From: JADCRZ01 sp965200945
Lineage (GTDB): Bacteria > Bacteroidota > Bacteroidia > Chitinophagales > Chitinophagaceae
Assembly (NCBI GenBank): GCA_965200945.1
Contig: OZ241749.1
Span: 2,418,001-2,482,000, forward strand
Length of the DNA stretch: 64,000 bases
Reading direction: 5' to 3'
Below, one piece after another: positions 17,023 through 26,236 of the stretch (positions are counted from its first letter, which is position 1; every line of letters starts with the position of its first letter). The notes below the pieces were generated by a model. The model made no database searches, was not told the DNA's origin, and saw nothing but the letters and a program-made list of their open reading frames with translations. The position numbers and the translations under genes were made by a program.

Positions 17023-19215
17023 ATGAATGGCAAAAAGATCATCTATTACCTGCTCGCGGCCTTCATCACAGGCAACCTGATCCTTATTTTCATACAGCAC
17101 AACTCGGTCAAGAATATTCACAACCTGGTGGAAGGCAACCGGCGCCTGCTCAACGAGTTCAGGCTCAACAGCACCCTCAGCGAGCTCGAACGGGAGATCA
17201 TTCTCGTAGAAAGCAAGATACGCGGGGCAGTTGCCACTGACGATATCCGTTATACCGAAGGCCTCGACTCCCAACTTACCATCATTCACCGCGATCTCTC
17301 CAAACTGCAGGCCATCTCGATCGACAACGATTCCATTCAGTACATCACGGAACTCGACAGCCTCACGCAGGCCAAGCTGGCCTTCAGCCGGCAGGTGCTG
17401 AATGAATTCAAAACAAACGGGAAAACAGCCGCGGAAAAAGTGATCGCTACCAACCGGGGCCGCTATCTTTCCCGCTCCATCATCCAGGTTACGCAGCAGA
17501 TCTCGCTCATGCGGCAGAAACTGCTGGCAGAGGCCACCAGCAGCGTAGACGACAGCGGCGAAAAAGCGCGCAGCTTCGGTACCATCCTCATCATCGCCGT
17601 ACTGGTCACCGGCGCTGCCGTGTTCTGGTTTGTGATCAACACCATCCGCAACCAGGGCATCCTGATCGAGCAGCTCAACATCTCCGACAAAAAAGCGCGC
17701 GAAGCGGCCCGGGTAAAAGAAAACTTCCTGGCCAACATGAGCCATGAGATCCGCACGCCCATGAACGCGATCCTGGGTTTCACCACCCTTCTCAACAAAC
17801 GGAACCTCGACAAGGAATCGCATGAATACGTGCACATCATCCAGCGATCCGGCGAAAACCTGCTCACCATCATCAACGATATCCTCGATCTGTCGAAGAT
17901 CGAATCGGGCATGATGCGCATCGAATCGGCCGCGTTCAGCATACGCGGACTGGCCCATTCGGTGGAAGCGATGTTTAAACAGAAGGTGGAAGAAAAAGGA
18001 TTGCTGCTCTATGTGCATGTGGAAGACACGGTACCCGACATTCTGGAAGGAGATTCCGTACGCCTCTCGCAGATCCTGGTGAACCTGGTCGGCAACTCAC
18101 TCAAATTCACCAACAAGGGCCAGATCTATCTGCAGATCAGCGACGACGGCATCAGCGACGAGGCCATCCAGACAGGCATCACCGTGAGCGATACCGGCAT
18201 CGGCATGAACCGGGAAACGCTCAACAATATTTTTGAGCGTTTCCACCAGGCGGAAGACTCCACCACCCGCAAGTTCGGCGGAACCGGTCTGGGCCTCGCC
18301 ATCGTGAAAGACCTGGTGGAGCTGCAGAACGGAAACCTCGATGTACACAGCGAACCCGGCAAGGGCACTTCTTTTCACCTTATGATCCCCTATAAAATTT
18401 CGAGGGGACAATCAGATACTGGTCCGGTGATCTATGGCAGCAGTGAACAGGGAAATGAACTGGAGAACATCTGCGTGCTGATCGTGGAAGACAACGAGAT
18501 CAACCAGACCCTGCTCAAACACCTGCTGGCAAACCGGAAGATAAAATTCGAGATCGTGAACAACGGGCGCGAAGCGGTCAGAAAGCTGCAGACCAGCCGT
18601 TTCGACCTCATCCTGATGGACATACAGATGCCTGAAATGGACGGATACACGGCCACCGGCGAGATCCGCAATGCGCTGCGCCTGCAAACGCCGATCATTG
18701 CCATGACGGCCCGTGCGCTCGCCGGGGAAAAAGAACGGTGCCTTGGATATGGCATGAATGAATACATCTCCAAACCGATCCGGGAAGAGCAGCTGCACCG
18801 GCTGATCGTGCAGTTCACGCGCAAAGAGCAGGGGCAGTCCGCTGTAAGACCGGCCAGGCCGCGCGCAGCGAATCCTTTTCAGTACATCAACCTGCAGTAC
18901 ATGAAGGAGATCAGCAATGGCAACAAAGAGTACGAAAAAGCGGTTACAGAACAATTTCTCGAGTCGATGCCCGCCGAATTGGAGAAGATGGAAGTAAGCT
19001 GGAAGCAGGGCAGCACCGCAGAGGTGCAGCAGACGGCCCACAACCTGAAAACCACGGTTTCCGTGATGGGCCTCAACCAGCTCCTGCAGCCCCACCTCGA
19101 CGCCCTCGAATACGAAACCCTCAGCGGACAAGCCTTCTACGAACAGTTCGACGCCCTCCAGGCCATCAGCAAAGCCGCCATCACAGAAGCGAAAATGTTT
19201 TATGCGGAGTTGTAG
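17023..19215 (+). CDS. Hybrid histidine kinase (HisKA-HATPase-REC-Hpt)
   Basis: A 730-aa sensor kinase. Order: membrane helix (7-24); extracytoplasmic helical sensor region (about 25-180, CHASE3-like in size); second helix (about 188-208); HisKA with His241 in NFLANMSHEIRTPMN; HATPase with the N-box (LVNLVGNSLKFTN), DTGIGM and GGTGLGLAI; receiver domain with Asp533 in LMDIQMPEMDG; and a C-terminal Hpt domain with His673 in TAHNLKTTV. The full set forms an internal phosphorelay that could end on a separate regulator such as the LytTR protein upstream. The frame is open upstream, but the ATG at 17023 gives a clean membrane anchor. Confidence 0.93.
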   Translation: MNGKKIIYYLLAAFITGNLILIFIQHNSVKNIHNLVEGNRRLLNEFRLNSTLSELEREIILVESKIRGAVATDDIRYTEGLDSQLTIIHRDLSKLQAISIDNDSIQYITELDSLTQAKLAFSRQVLNEFKTNGKTAAEKVIATNRGRYLSRSIIQVTQQISLMRQKLLAEATSSVDDSGEKARSFGTILIIAVLVTGAAVFWFVINTIRNQGILIEQLNISDKKAREAARVKENFLANMSHEIRTPMNAILGFTTLLNKRNLDKESHEYVHIIQRSGENLLTIINDILDLSKIESGMMRIESAAFSIRGLAHSVEAMFKQKVEEKGLLLYVHVEDTVPDILEGDSVRLSQILVNLVGNSLKFTNKGQIYLQISDDGISDEAIQTGITVSDTGIGMNRETLNNIFERFHQAEDSTTRKFGGTGLGLAIVKDLVELQNGNLDVHSEPGKGTSFHLMIPYKISRGQSDTGPVIYGSSEQGNELENICVLIVEDNEINQTLLKHLLANRKIKFEIVNNGREAVRKLQTSRFDLILMDIQMPEMDGYTATGEIRNALRLQTPIIAMTARALAGEKERCLGYGMNEYISKPIREEQLHRLIVQFTRKEQGQSAVRPARPRAANPFQYINLQYMKEISNGNKEYEKAVTEQFLESMPAELEKMEVSWKQGSTAEVQQTAHNLKTTVSVMGLNQLLQPHLDALEYETLSGQAFYEQFDALQAISKAAITEAKMFYAEL

Positions 19216-19639
19216 ACAAAATGATGCAAGTACCAGTCCCGCGGAAGCTTTCAATTTATTTTGAGCATGCGTAGATACGAAGCTGCACACCCACCTACTT
19301 GCCGCGCCTGCCCGAAGATCTCCGCAGAGCAGCAAGGTGCAAGATAAAAATGCAACTGCGGTAGAGACTACAAGCCTGGCGTCTCTGGATTTGAGATTCT
19401 GTTTTAAAGAACCGGACAACAGGCCATGTCTTCCCGAGTAAAAACATGAAGCCATCTCCGTCGGAATTTTCACGCGTACTGGCGCGCTGCAGCGCGTTGA
19501 TGCAGGCATGCAACTTGCGCCTCCGCAAAGGGGACAACAGCAGGTAGAGCGTGCCGGTTACATACGAATCACAGAGACAGATGAGCAGGAGGCGGCCCGG
19601 CATGTTTCCCACGAAGAAAAGAAGCAGGTATTCAACCTG
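19216..19639. other. Noncoding gap rich in degenerate repeats
   Basis: About 420 bp between two gene 3' ends, with no supportable gene. It contains AGAGAC (19363-19368) paired with GTCTCT (19381-19386), the 12-mer GCCTGGCGTCTC also found at 15730, a 14-bp palindrome centred on CTGCAG (19483-19496), and GTTGATGCAGGCATGCA (19495 onward), which resembles the 15.76-kb copy. It reads as a decayed or divergent member of the dispersed repeat family. Confidence 0.5.
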
Positions 19640-20215
19640 CTAAAACACCAGTCCCAGCCGGTATGTAATGCCATGGGGGTTTACCTGGTATTCGTCGAAC
19701 GACATGTGGAAACCTTTGAATCCGGCCTCGCCCACGAGCGACACCCGGGGACTGATCTTCCAGGTAAGGCCACCGCCGCCGTAAAAATAGATGCCGGCCT
19801 CGCGGCGCTGCTCGATGATGCCGGGGTCGGCGATGATCTCTTTTTTGTAAGTGATATAGGAAAGCCCTTCTGAAAAATGGAGCATAGGATAGAGCTTTTT
19901 GCTGTTCCTGGGTTTCAGCTGCTGATCGATGTATACAGGCAGAAAATGCAGATGCGTCAGGTTCCAGTCGTTGTCGAGGTGGTAGTTGTTGGTCGCGTAT
20001 TCCACCCCTACGCCCAGCCGCAGCACATTTGAATACTGCCGGGCAACGGTCAGGCTGCCGCCCCTGAAATGATCGCGGTGGGTGGTGTATAGATCCTGAT
20101 ATTCGAGCACAAACTGCAGTTTTTTGTCGGGTCCTACCTGTTGTGATCTTGCTTCCAGGCCAACGAGCAGGATCATCATTAAAAAAGCTTCTTTTATTCC
20201 AGTCTGACTTGTCAT
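19640..20215 (-). CDS. Small outer-membrane beta-barrel-like protein
   Basis: A 191-aa protein with an N-terminal hydrophobic signal (AFLMMILLVGLEARSQ, cut near residue 25) and a beta-rich mature part with alternating aromatics (LQFVLEYQDLY, LGVGVEYATNNY, AGIYFYGGGGLTW), ending ITYRLGLVF. The terminal aromatic residue and strand pattern suggest an 8-stranded barrel. I do not recognise the family. It is transcribed divergently from mprF, sharing the 166-bp intergenic region. Confidence 0.7.
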   Translation of the reverse strand: MTSQTGIKEAFLMMILLVGLEARSQQVGPDKKLQFVLEYQDLYTTHRDHFRGGSLTVARQYSNVLRLGVGVEYATNNYHLDNDWNLTHLHFLPVYIDQQLKPRNSKKLYPMLHFSEGLSYITYKKEIIADPGIIEQRREAGIYFYGGGGLTWKISPRVSLVGEAGFKGFHMSFDEYQVNPHGITYRLGLVF

Positions 20216-20311
20216 CCTCTAATTTCTACAAATTTCAAACCCCGTGCAATTTTTCAACGACAGTTTTGGCCTGTTTAACGACCGGTAAACAACTGCCGGC
20301 CCGGCAAAGGT

Positions 20312-20319
20312 TATTTTTG
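20312..20319 (+). promoter_or_regulatory. Candidate -7 element for the mprF operon
   Basis: TATTTTTG is an exact match to TAnnTTTG, 62 bp before the mprF start. No good -33 TTTG sits at the usual 19-21 bp spacing, so the assignment rests on the -7 match and its position. Confidence 0.4.
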
Positions 20320-20381
20320 TACCCGCATCCGGAAACTGCAACTCCGGAAACCGCAATATTAAACCTCCTATTCAAGCATCA

Positions 20382-22967
20382 ATGTTTGCCAATCTCGCTA
20401 ATAAATTGAAACTCAGCGCTGCCAAAACGTATTGGAAAGAATTGCTGGCCGTGCTGATGCTGCTCCTGGCCATTGTCTTTTTCCGCAGCGAAAGAAAAGA
20501 GATGCACGATATCATTCCGCATCTCCGCCAGTCGGATCCGGTTTGGCTACTGGCCGGCTTTCTCCTTACCGTCCTGTATGTTTTAGCGCAGGGCGGAATG
20601 TATCGCAAAAGCTTTCAGAGTGTCGGGCTGTCCCTTTCCTGGGGCGATTCGTCCATCCTGTTCCTGAAAAGAAACCTGATCAGCATCTTTTTGCCGGCCG
20701 GCGGCGTCAGCGCACTGGCCTACTCGCCGTCGCAGATCCGCAAAGCGGGGTTCGACAAAACCCGGGTACACCAGGCCAGCGCACTGTTCGGGTTTGCCGG
20801 ACTGCTCACTGTTTTCCTGGCAGGTTTTCCGGTGCTGGTGTTTACCCTGCTGCACACCAGCGAATTCAAAAATGCGTGGCTCGGGCTTGTCGGCGTGCTG
20901 CTTATGATCGTCGGAATCACCGCTGCGGGCCGTTCCATTAAAAACCATGGCATCCTTTACAACTGGATCAACAAACTTTTTCCATCGTTTACTCCCGCCA
21001 TCAATGAACTGTTTGCCGCCAATGTGAATACGAAAGTATTTTCCGGCGCGGTCGGTTATTCCATGGGTGTGGAAGTCAGCGGCATGCTGCACATTTACAT
21101 CGCTATGCTGGCGCTCGGCATTCACCCTTCATTCGGCGCCGCCGCCTCCGGCTATATCGTTGCCGTGCTGCTGATGGTGGTGTCACCCTTCCTTCGCGGT
21201 TTGGGTGCCGTTGAATTGTCGCTGGTGTACGTACTGAAACAATTTGGATATACTGCCGAACAGGCCCTTTCCGTGACCGTTCTCTATCGTGTGTTCGAAT
21301 TCTGGCTGCCGCTGGCGGGCGGCCTTCTGAGCTATGCCTGGAAAGGCCGTACCATCTTCCTGCGGGTAGCCCCTGCCCTGCTCACCTTTACGCTGGGCAT
21401 CATCAATATTCTTTCCGCCATCACTCCTCCGATCCGCGAACGCATGCACCTGCTGCGCCAGTTCTTTCCGATGAGCACCATCCATGCTTCCAACACCCTT
21501 ATTGTGTTCACTGGTTTGTCGCTGCTCGTTACGGCCGCTTTCCTGATCCGCGGACTCCGCACCGCCTGGATCATCGCCCTTGCGCTTTCTGTGACCTCCC
21601 TGATCGGGAACGTGACCAAAGCGCTGGATTATGAAGAAGCACTGCTGGCCGCTGCCACCATCGCCGTATTGATCATTACCGCAGACCAGTACCGCGTGCG
21701 CAGCAGCAACAAATGGATGAAAGCCGGCATCAAGACCGCAGCCGCCAGCTTCGGCGCCGTGGTGATCTTTGGTTTTATCAGCTTTTATTTCCTGCAGCAA
21801 AAGCATTTCGGGATAGACTTCACCTGGCAGCAGTCGCTGGTGCATGCCCTCAAAAGTTTTCTGCTGGTGGAAGATACCACCCTGCATCCCCTCACCCGCT
21901 TCGGACGCGAGTTTATCCGCATCATCCGCAGCCTTGGTTTTATCACCTGGGGTTTCCTGCTCTTCACACTCATCAAGCCACACCTCAGGAAACAGCTTGG
22001 CCAGGAATCGTACAAGGAAAAAGCACAGTTGCTGCTGAACCAGTTCGGCGATTCAACCACCGACTATTTCAAACTCTGTAAAGACAAACTTTTTTACTTT
22101 TCCGAACAGCATGAAGCGTTTGTGGCTTACCGCATCTCCCGCAGTTTTGCCATCGTACTGGAAGAACCCGTTTGCGCCGGGCAAAACAAAGCCGACGTAC
22201 TGGCCGAATTCGACCGCTACTGCCGGAAGATGGGGCTGAAATCAGCTTTCTACCGCGTGGATGAAAGCAGCCTGCTCTGGTTCGATGAACTCAAGAAGCA
22301 CAAGCTGATGATCGGGCAGGAAGCCATCCTCGAGATCGGCAATTTCACCCTCGAAGGAAAAGACCGTAAATCGCTTCGCAACGGCCTCAACAGCCTGCGC
22401 AAAAAAGGATACAACACCTGCGTTCACACTGCGCCGCACGGGGAAGAGTTCCTCTCCCGACTCAAAGATGTGTCTGATGAATGGCTTGATTGCTACGACA
22501 AACAGGAGCTCATCTTTTCGCAAGGCATGTTCGACCCGAACGAGCTCGGGCGGCAGGATGTGATCACCATCGAAGATGCGGAAGGCAACATAAAAGCGTT
22601 CCTGAACATCATTCCCTCCTATGCGGAAGATGAATGCACCTACGATCTCATCCGTAAAACGGAAGACGCACCGGGCGCAGCCATGGACGCACTCATCACC
22701 ACACTGATCGAATATGCGAGAGAACGCAACCAGCGGTATCTCAACCTCGGACTGGTTCCCATGTCGGGCATTACGGAGCCTGATAACACGGCCGAGCAGA
22801 TCATGAAGATGGCGGCTTCGCGCATCAAGCGGTTTCAGCATTACCAGGGCCTGCGCGAATTCAAGGAAAAGTATGCCACCGTGTGGGAGAACAAATACCT
22901 GATGTACGACAACGATTTCGACCTGCTGCAGCTGCCCATGGCGCTGAACAACGTAATGAAGCCATGA
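20382..22967 (+). CDS. mprF: MprF: phosphatidylglycerol lysyltransferase and flippase
   Basis: An 861-aa protein with the two-part MprF layout. The N-terminal half (about 20-560) has some 14 membrane helices and includes the flippase core (LFLKRNLISIFLPAGGVSAL, SPFLRGLGAVELSLVYVLKQFG). The C-terminal cytosolic part (about 570-861) is the acyl-transfer domain (GNAT-like, DUF2156) with CKDKLFYFSE, GQEAILEIGNFTLEGKDRK-type sequence, KGYNTCV and LNLGLVPMSG. It uses aminoacyl-tRNA to aminoacylate phosphatidylglycerol and flips the product to the outer leaflet, giving resistance to cationic peptides. The stop overlaps the next gene's ATG (ATGA), so the two are translationally coupled. Confidence 0.92.
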   Translation: MFANLANKLKLSAAKTYWKELLAVLMLLLAIVFFRSERKEMHDIIPHLRQSDPVWLLAGFLLTVLYVLAQGGMYRKSFQSVGLSLSWGDSSILFLKRNLISIFLPAGGVSALAYSPSQIRKAGFDKTRVHQASALFGFAGLLTVFLAGFPVLVFTLLHTSEFKNAWLGLVGVLLMIVGITAAGRSIKNHGILYNWINKLFPSFTPAINELFAANVNTKVFSGAVGYSMGVEVSGMLHIYIAMLALGIHPSFGAAASGYIVAVLLMVVSPFLRGLGAVELSLVYVLKQFGYTAEQALSVTVLYRVFEFWLPLAGGLLSYAWKGRTIFLRVAPALLTFTLGIINILSAITPPIRERMHLLRQFFPMSTIHASNTLIVFTGLSLLVTAAFLIRGLRTAWIIALALSVTSLIGNVTKALDYEEALLAAATIAVLIITADQYRVRSSNKWMKAGIKTAAASFGAVVIFGFISFYFLQQKHFGIDFTWQQSLVHALKSFLLVEDTTLHPLTRFGREFIRIIRSLGFITWGFLLFTLIKPHLRKQLGQESYKEKAQLLLNQFGDSTTDYFKLCKDKLFYFSEQHEAFVAYRISRSFAIVLEEPVCAGQNKADVLAEFDRYCRKMGLKSAFYRVDESSLLWFDELKKHKLMIGQEAILEIGNFTLEGKDRKSLRNGLNSLRKKGYNTCVHTAPHGEEFLSRLKDVSDEWLDCYDKQELIFSQGMFDPNELGRQDVITIEDAEGNIKAFLNIIPSYAEDECTYDLIRKTEDAPGAAMDALITTLIEYARERNQRYLNLGLVPMSGITEPDNTAEQIMKMAASRIKRFQHYQGLREFKEKYATVWENKYLMYDNDFDLLQLPMALNNVMKP

Positions 22968-23629
22968 TGAAAGACCTGCTGCTGGCAGTCTCTCTTTTGC
23001 TTGTTACCACCGTCGACGCGCAAAAAGGAGCGCTGCCGGTAAAAGAATGGACCGCTACCGGCGAATTGCCTTTTGTGTTGTATTTAAGTGGTGACGGTGG
23101 TTTCAACAGCTTTTCCACCAACCTCTGTGCGGCCCTCAGCAAAGCAGGCTACAGCACAACGGCGGTCAATTCGCGAAGCTATTTCTGGAACCAGAAAACG
23201 CCCAATCAAACCGCACAGGATGTTACCGCTTACCTGAATCAGCAACTACCCGGCCGGAAGAACCAGCAGCTCGTGCTGGTTGGCTATTCTTTCGGCGCCG
23301 ATGTACTGCCTTTTATCGTTAATAAACTTCCCGAATCACTAAAGAAAAACCTCATCAGCGTCATTCTGCTGGCCCCTTCCACCTCCACTGATTTCGAAGT
23401 GCATCTTTCGGACCTGCTTGGTTCGGGTGCAAAAAGAAATATGGACGTGGTAGCGGAAACCAACCGGATGAACCTGCCCAAAACCACCACCATCTTCGGA
23501 AGTGATGACACCGGATTTCCCGTTCAGGAGATCAAGTTGAAAAACTACCGGAACGAGGTGCTTCCCGGCGGTCACCACTTCGAAGGCAATCCTGACAATG
23601 TGGTCAAAACCATGCTAAAGTATTTTTAG
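22964..23629 (+). CDS. AcvB/VirJ-like periplasmic hydrolase
   Basis: A 221-aa alpha/beta hydrolase with a signal peptide (cut near VDAQK). It shows LYLSGDGGFNSF near residue 40, the nucleophile elbow GYSFGADVLP (Ser near residue 108), FGSDDTGFP and a late His in GGHHFEGN. This matches the VirJ domain of AcvB, which in Agrobacterium hydrolyses lysyl-phosphatidylglycerol in the periplasm. The start ATG overlaps the mprF stop (ATGA). Synthetase and hydrolase for the same lipid are thus coupled, parallel to the lpiA-acvB operon of proteobacteria. The function follows from family and context. Confidence 0.85.
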   Translation: MMKDLLLAVSLLLVTTVDAQKGALPVKEWTATGELPFVLYLSGDGGFNSFSTNLCAALSKAGYSTTAVNSRSYFWNQKTPNQTAQDVTAYLNQQLPGRKNQQLVLVGYSFGADVLPFIVNKLPESLKKNLISVILLAPSTSTDFEVHLSDLLGSGAKRNMDVVAETNRMNLPKTTTIFGSDDTGFPVQEIKLKNYRNEVLPGGHHFEGNPDNVVKTMLKYF

Positions 23630-24666
23630 TGAATCTAAAGAGGTTTCAACGACGCTGCTGCTTTTTTACGATCGGATGCCTGCTTACATGCGGGAAGGTG
23701 CATGCCCAGCGCTGGGGCGCCGACACAAGCTATATCCACGCTTTTCCCAAAAAGAACGTGGTGGAAGTCTTTTCAGGCCAGTATGGCACCCACTTCGATT
23801 TTACCAGTCACGACAACCGCAAGAACAACTACAAGCTGGTAGCCAACACCAGCGGCTACCTGGGTACGTACATCAATTACAAATGGCTTTCGTTCAAATA
23901 TTCGTGGTCGATCCCCGGTACGCGGCTCGATGAAAATACCGGGTTTCATTATACTTCCCTCAGCTTCAAGATTACGCAGGGCAATATGCTGTTCCGCCCG
24001 TTCTATCATTCATACAACGGTCTCCTGATCCCTGAAAGAAAAGAAAGGCGCCGCATGATCTACACGCCTTTCCGTGATATTCATGTTTCGGATGCCGGAA
24101 CGGACTTATATTATCTTACCAATGCAAAAAAGTTCTCTTTCAACGCAGCAAATTATTTCTCCGAACGACAGGTAAAAAGTGCTGGTTCATTCCTCTTTAT
24201 GGCTACGCCGATGTGGGAGCGTCTCTCCCGCAACGCCCGGCCGGCACAGGGAGCGGCAGTCCCGCAACATGTGAACAGCACGGCTGCCACCAGTACCAGA
24301 ACTCCGCCCGCCTCTTTTTTAGCGTCCAACATACAGTGGTTCTCCCTGATCGGGCGGGTCGGGTACACGTATAATTTTGTGCTGGCAAAAGGCCGTTGGA
24401 GCGTAGCGCCGGCCGTGCTGCTGGGCGGCGGCGGTCTTAAGGAATTGAATACCACGGACAAGTACATACGTAGCATCTACGACGTTCAAAGCTGGATCAA
24501 TGCCGGCTACAACGGCACGAATTACTATCTGTACCTGAACGCCAAATGGAACAGCCGCGAAACAAACCTCCTCATCCGCAACATGCACCAGACCGACACC
24601 GACCTCTCCCTCACCACCGGCTTCCGACTGGGCAATCTGAAACGGAAGATACTGGGAGTACTTTAG
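23629..24666 (+). CDS. DUF4421-like outer-membrane protein
   Basis: A 345-aa protein starting at GTG, whose G is the last base of the preceding TAG stop, so it is tightly coupled to the hydrolase gene. It has a signal peptide (cut near KVHAQ), then beta-rich sequence with conserved-looking YKLVANTSGYLGTYINYKWLS-type segments, and SLTTGFRLG near the end. This fits DUF4421, a Bacteroidota barrel family of unknown function. The GTG start is supported by the signal peptide directly behind it. A role in envelope-lipid remodelling with its two upstream neighbours is inferred from the operon only. Confidence 0.7.
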   Translation: MNLKRFQRRCCFFTIGCLLTCGKVHAQRWGADTSYIHAFPKKNVVEVFSGQYGTHFDFTSHDNRKNNYKLVANTSGYLGTYINYKWLSFKYSWSIPGTRLDENTGFHYTSLSFKITQGNMLFRPFYHSYNGLLIPERKERRRMIYTPFRDIHVSDAGTDLYYLTNAKKFSFNAANYFSERQVKSAGSFLFMATPMWERLSRNARPAQGAAVPQHVNSTAATSTRTPPASFLASNIQWFSLIGRVGYTYNFVLAKGRWSVAPAVLLGGGGLKELNTTDKYIRSIYDVQSWINAGYNGTNYYLYLNAKWNSRETNLLIRNMHQTDTDLSLTTGFRLGNLKRKILGVL

Positions 24667-24797
24667 CTGTCTGAAAGGGGATTAGCCTGATAAGCGATCA
24701 CTAAAGGCAAACCCGCTTCCCCGCCCGGCGTGCCCACGATGGAGGCACCTTCATTCACAAAAGCGGTTGCAAAATCAGGATCCCGCAATTCCTTCAT
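24663..24797 (-). CDS. Possible 44-aa peptide or gene remnant
   Basis: A 44-codon frame on the minus strand, MKELRDPDFATAFVNEGAS followed by IVGTPGGEAGLPLV, with protein-like composition. It overlaps the last bases of the DUF4421 gene, facing it. No upstream partner frame was found, so it may be the remnant of a decayed gene or chance. Confidence 0.2.
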   Translation of the reverse strand: MKELRDPDFATAFVNEGASIVGTPGGEAGLPLVIAYQANPLSDS

Positions 24798-25028
24798 CCT
24801 GGTTCATACCAAAAACATCGACACAGCAGCCAGTCATCCAACCTTCACACAAACCTGTTAAATCTCCCGATACCAACCCGATGACAAAATATATGATCCA
24901 TCAGAGCAAATAAAACCTTTTGGCAGAATTAGGTCCATCCTGTCAGCAAATTGGTATGAATCCAGGTTCAGACAAACGCCGGCCCCGAAATATTCCCTAT
25001 TTTCATTCCGCATCCAGGAGGACGAACG
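24667..25028. other. Gap upstream of the alginate-lyase-family gene
   Basis: About 360 bp. Apart from the doubtful 44-codon frame on the minus strand, I see no gene. It should hold the plus-strand promoter for the lyase gene; TATTTTCA near 24998 is a weak -7 candidate. Confidence 0.4.
25016..25021 (+). promoter_or_regulatory. Strong Shine-Dalgarno site of the lyase gene
   Basis: AGGAGG lies 7 bp before the ATG at 25029. Such a full match is uncommon in this window, and it fixes the start of the gene. Confidence 0.7.
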
Positions 25029-26225
25029 ATGAAAGCTAAACTCATTTTATTCGGTTGTTTGTGTACGTTGTTGTGCGGACAAACGGTTTCGGCCCAGGAA
25101 AGTGCCGTGGCGCGGACACAGCCCGAAAATTATTACGGCCAGGCCGTTCAAGTACTTCGGAGCCACATTCTGCAGGAGGCGGCCTGGGCCATGCGGCAGG
25201 ACCCGGTGACGGTGACCGCGCAGTCTTCGCCCCGCAGTGCGGGTGGCCCACACGATTTTTATTCGGAAGGCGACTACTGGTGGCCCGACCCTCAACACCC
25301 CGACAGTCCTTATGTGCAGCGCGACGGCATGACCAACCCCGATAATTTTGTGGCGCACCGGCAGGCCATGATCCGCTTCAGCCGCATCATCGGCTCGCTG
25401 GCCTCTGCCTGGAAGATCACCGGCGACCCCAAATATATCCGCCAGGCCATGAAGCATTGCAAAGCCTGGTTCGTGGATACTGCCACCCTCATGCATCCCA
25501 ACCTGCTCTACGCCCAGGCCATCAAAGGCAGGGCCACCGGACGGGGCATCGGCATCATCGATACCATCCAGTTCATGGAAGTGGTGCAGGGGATACTGGC
25601 AATGGAAAAATCGGGTGCCCTGGATCCAGGCTTGCTTATACGTATCCGCCAGTGGTTTGCACAATACCTCCTTTGGCTCACCACCCATCCCTATGGCAAA
25701 GATGAAATGAATGCAGTCAACAACCACGGAACCTGCTGGACAATGCAGGTGGCATCTTTTGCAAAATTTACCCGCAACGATGCGCTGCTCCATTTCTGCC
25801 GCAACCGGTACAAGACAGTCTTGCTTCCCACGCAGATGGACACCTCCGGCAGCTTTCCGCTCGAACTGAAAAGAACAAAGCCCTATGGCTATTCCCTTTT
25901 TAACCTCGACGCCATGACCACACTCTGCCAGATCCTGTCTACCCCGCATAACAACCTTTGGAGCTACCATACACCGGATGGCAAATCCTTGGAGAGAGGC
26001 ATCAGGTTCCTCTACCCATATGTTGCCGACAAAAAGACCTGGCCATATAAACAGGATGTGATGTACTGGAGCGAATGGCCGGTTGCGCAGCCCTTTCTGA
26101 TATTCGGCGCCGCTGCATACCACAACGTTTCCTGGCTGGAACTATGGAAAAGACTCAATCACGCGCCGGAAGTGGAAGAAGTGATCCGAAACCTGCCCGT
26201 CCGCAACCCGATCATCTGGATGTAA
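25029..26225 (+). CDS. Alginate-lyase-superfamily polysaccharide lyase (PL5/PL38-like)
   Basis: A 398-aa secreted protein with a signal peptide (cut near SAQES) and an (alpha/alpha)n-barrel sequence. Family marks: EGDYWWPDPQHPDSPYVQRDGM-type segment (about 78-99), TGRGIGIIDT (about 174-183), the catalytic-type NNHGTCW with Asn232 and His233, and a later Arg...Tyr pair (LKRTKPYGYS). This fits the PF05426 alginate lyase fold, which cleaves uronic-acid glycans by beta-elimination. The WWPDP start resembles the Bacteroidota branch assigned to PL38. It is followed after 11 bp by an SGNH hydrolase, so lyase and de-/acetylase may act on one polymer. The exact substrate is unknown. Confidence 0.8.
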   Translation: MKAKLILFGCLCTLLCGQTVSAQESAVARTQPENYYGQAVQVLRSHILQEAAWAMRQDPVTVTAQSSPRSAGGPHDFYSEGDYWWPDPQHPDSPYVQRDGMTNPDNFVAHRQAMIRFSRIIGSLASAWKITGDPKYIRQAMKHCKAWFVDTATLMHPNLLYAQAIKGRATGRGIGIIDTIQFMEVVQGILAMEKSGALDPGLLIRIRQWFAQYLLWLTTHPYGKDEMNAVNNHGTCWTMQVASFAKFTRNDALLHFCRNRYKTVLLPTQMDTSGSFPLELKRTKPYGYSLFNLDAMTTLCQILSTPHNNLWSYHTPDGKSLERGIRFLYPYVADKKTWPYKQDVMYWSEWPVAQPFLIFGAAAYHNVSWLELWKRLNHAPEVEEVIRNLPVRNPIIWM

Positions 26226-26236
26226 TCCGTCCGTCA

